Assembly (NCBI GenBank): GCA_016212885.1
Contig: JACRDO010000046.1
Coordinates: 1-40,114, forward strand
Direction: 5' to 3'
Origin: Elusimicrobiota bacterium
GTDB lineage: Bacteria; Elusimicrobiota; Elusimicrobia; UBA1565
DNA length: 40,114 bases
Each line of letters starts with the position of its first letter. Within the stretch, counting starts at the first letter, position 1. Under the pieces are notes generated by a model. That model was not told the origin of the DNA, searched no databases, and saw only the letters and a list, made by a program, of their open reading frames with translations. Positions 39,905-40,114 of the stretch are shown piece by piece. The position numbers were made by a program, and so were the translations under genes.

Positions 39905-40114
39905 CCGGGCCCTCGGTCCAATCCTCGTCGAACTGCGCAGGCATGTCCGAGACGATGCGCTCCTCAGCCGCCAGCGGCACGGTCAGGGCGTATTGGTCGT
40001 GGGCAGCCAGCAGCATCTCCACAGGCAGCTCCTGCGGCCTGTCCCCGGAGCGGCGCGCGGCCCAGACCAGAACCAGCGCGGCCGCCAGGGAGAGCGAGAC
40101 CGCCGCGCCGTAGC
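39894..40114 (-). CDS. Putative membrane anti-sigma factor, C-terminal part (5' end outside window)
   Basis: A reading frame from the window edge to TAG 39894-39896, 73 codons visible. It contains a transmembrane helix (YGAAVSLSLAAALVLVWAAR), then a periplasmic tail with LLAAHDQYALTVPLAAEE and an acidic C-terminus ending DEDWTEGPDEG. A single-pass protein directly before an RseB-like gene is the expected layout of an RseA-type anti-sigma factor; the cytoplasmic zinc-finger domain would be off the window. The assignment is mainly by context. Confidence 0.55.
   Translation of the reverse strand, partial: YGAAVSLSLAAALVLVWAARRSGDRPQELPVEMLLAAHDQYALTVPLAAEERIVSDMPAQFDEDWTEGPDEG

Overview
The window is high-GC bacterial chromosome (roughly two-thirds G+C by eye) with densely packed genes, many overlapping by 1-11 bases. 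Outer-membrane-type features (RseB/anti-sigma pair, lipoproteins, complete 14-subunit-type complex I) point to a diderm bacterium. The permuted complex I operon and the gene mix would fit an uncultivated lineage such as Elusimicrobiota, but nothing here proves a phylum.

Layout. (a) 1-4169: the 3' part of an IS4-superfamily transposase, then two minus-strand genes, an APC permease fused to a UspA domain and an orphan branched-chain amino acid binding lipoprotein. (b) 4252-17533: one long plus-strand operon for NADH:quinone oxidoreductase in the order J-K-L-M-N-A-B-C-D-EF-G-H-I. It is a circular permutation of the usual order, with nuoE and nuoF fused. Clusters of perfect hairpins lie inside nuoB and nuoG, and one lies between nuoH and nuoI. 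(c) 17533-20745: an accessory island. It holds a decapitated M48 metalloprotease remnant, a small-ORF plus TIR/nucleoside-deoxyribosyltransferase-like gene pair with its own promoter, an unrecognised gene with an in-frame stop in its 5' region, and an orphan AbiEi-like regulator behind a strongly palindromic promoter. The AbiEi gene is bracketed by two diverged copies of an 80-bp segment; the right-hand copy lies inside the next gene. (d) 20770-23772: a 1000-residue exported protein with glycine-rich solenoid repeats followed by HEAT-like repeats.

(e) 23813-31871, plus strand: CutA, Maf, a membrane histidine-kinase-like protein without an evident phospho-acceptor histidine, a Yip1-like membrane protein with a Gln/Met-rich tail, lipoyl synthase, dihydrolipoyl dehydrogenase, QueD/PTPS, thioredoxin reductase, a CheY-like receiver and a CheC-like protein. 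(f) 31873-40114, minus strand, two operons. One is PD-(D/E)XK nuclease, GNAT, YjbQ, acyltransferase, glycerol kinase. The other is anti-sigma factor, RseB-like protein, small exported protein, RadC, lipoprotein.

The best candidates for something undescribed are the two-gene module at 18001-18797, the repeat-flanked AbiEi-like cassette, the solenoid/HEAT protein, and the in-frame palindromic tracts in nuoB/nuoG. Several genes also have a -10-like box only 8-15 bases before the start codon and no visible Shine-Dalgarno, suggesting near-leaderless transcripts. No rRNA, tRNA, CRISPR array or convincing intrinsic terminator was seen.
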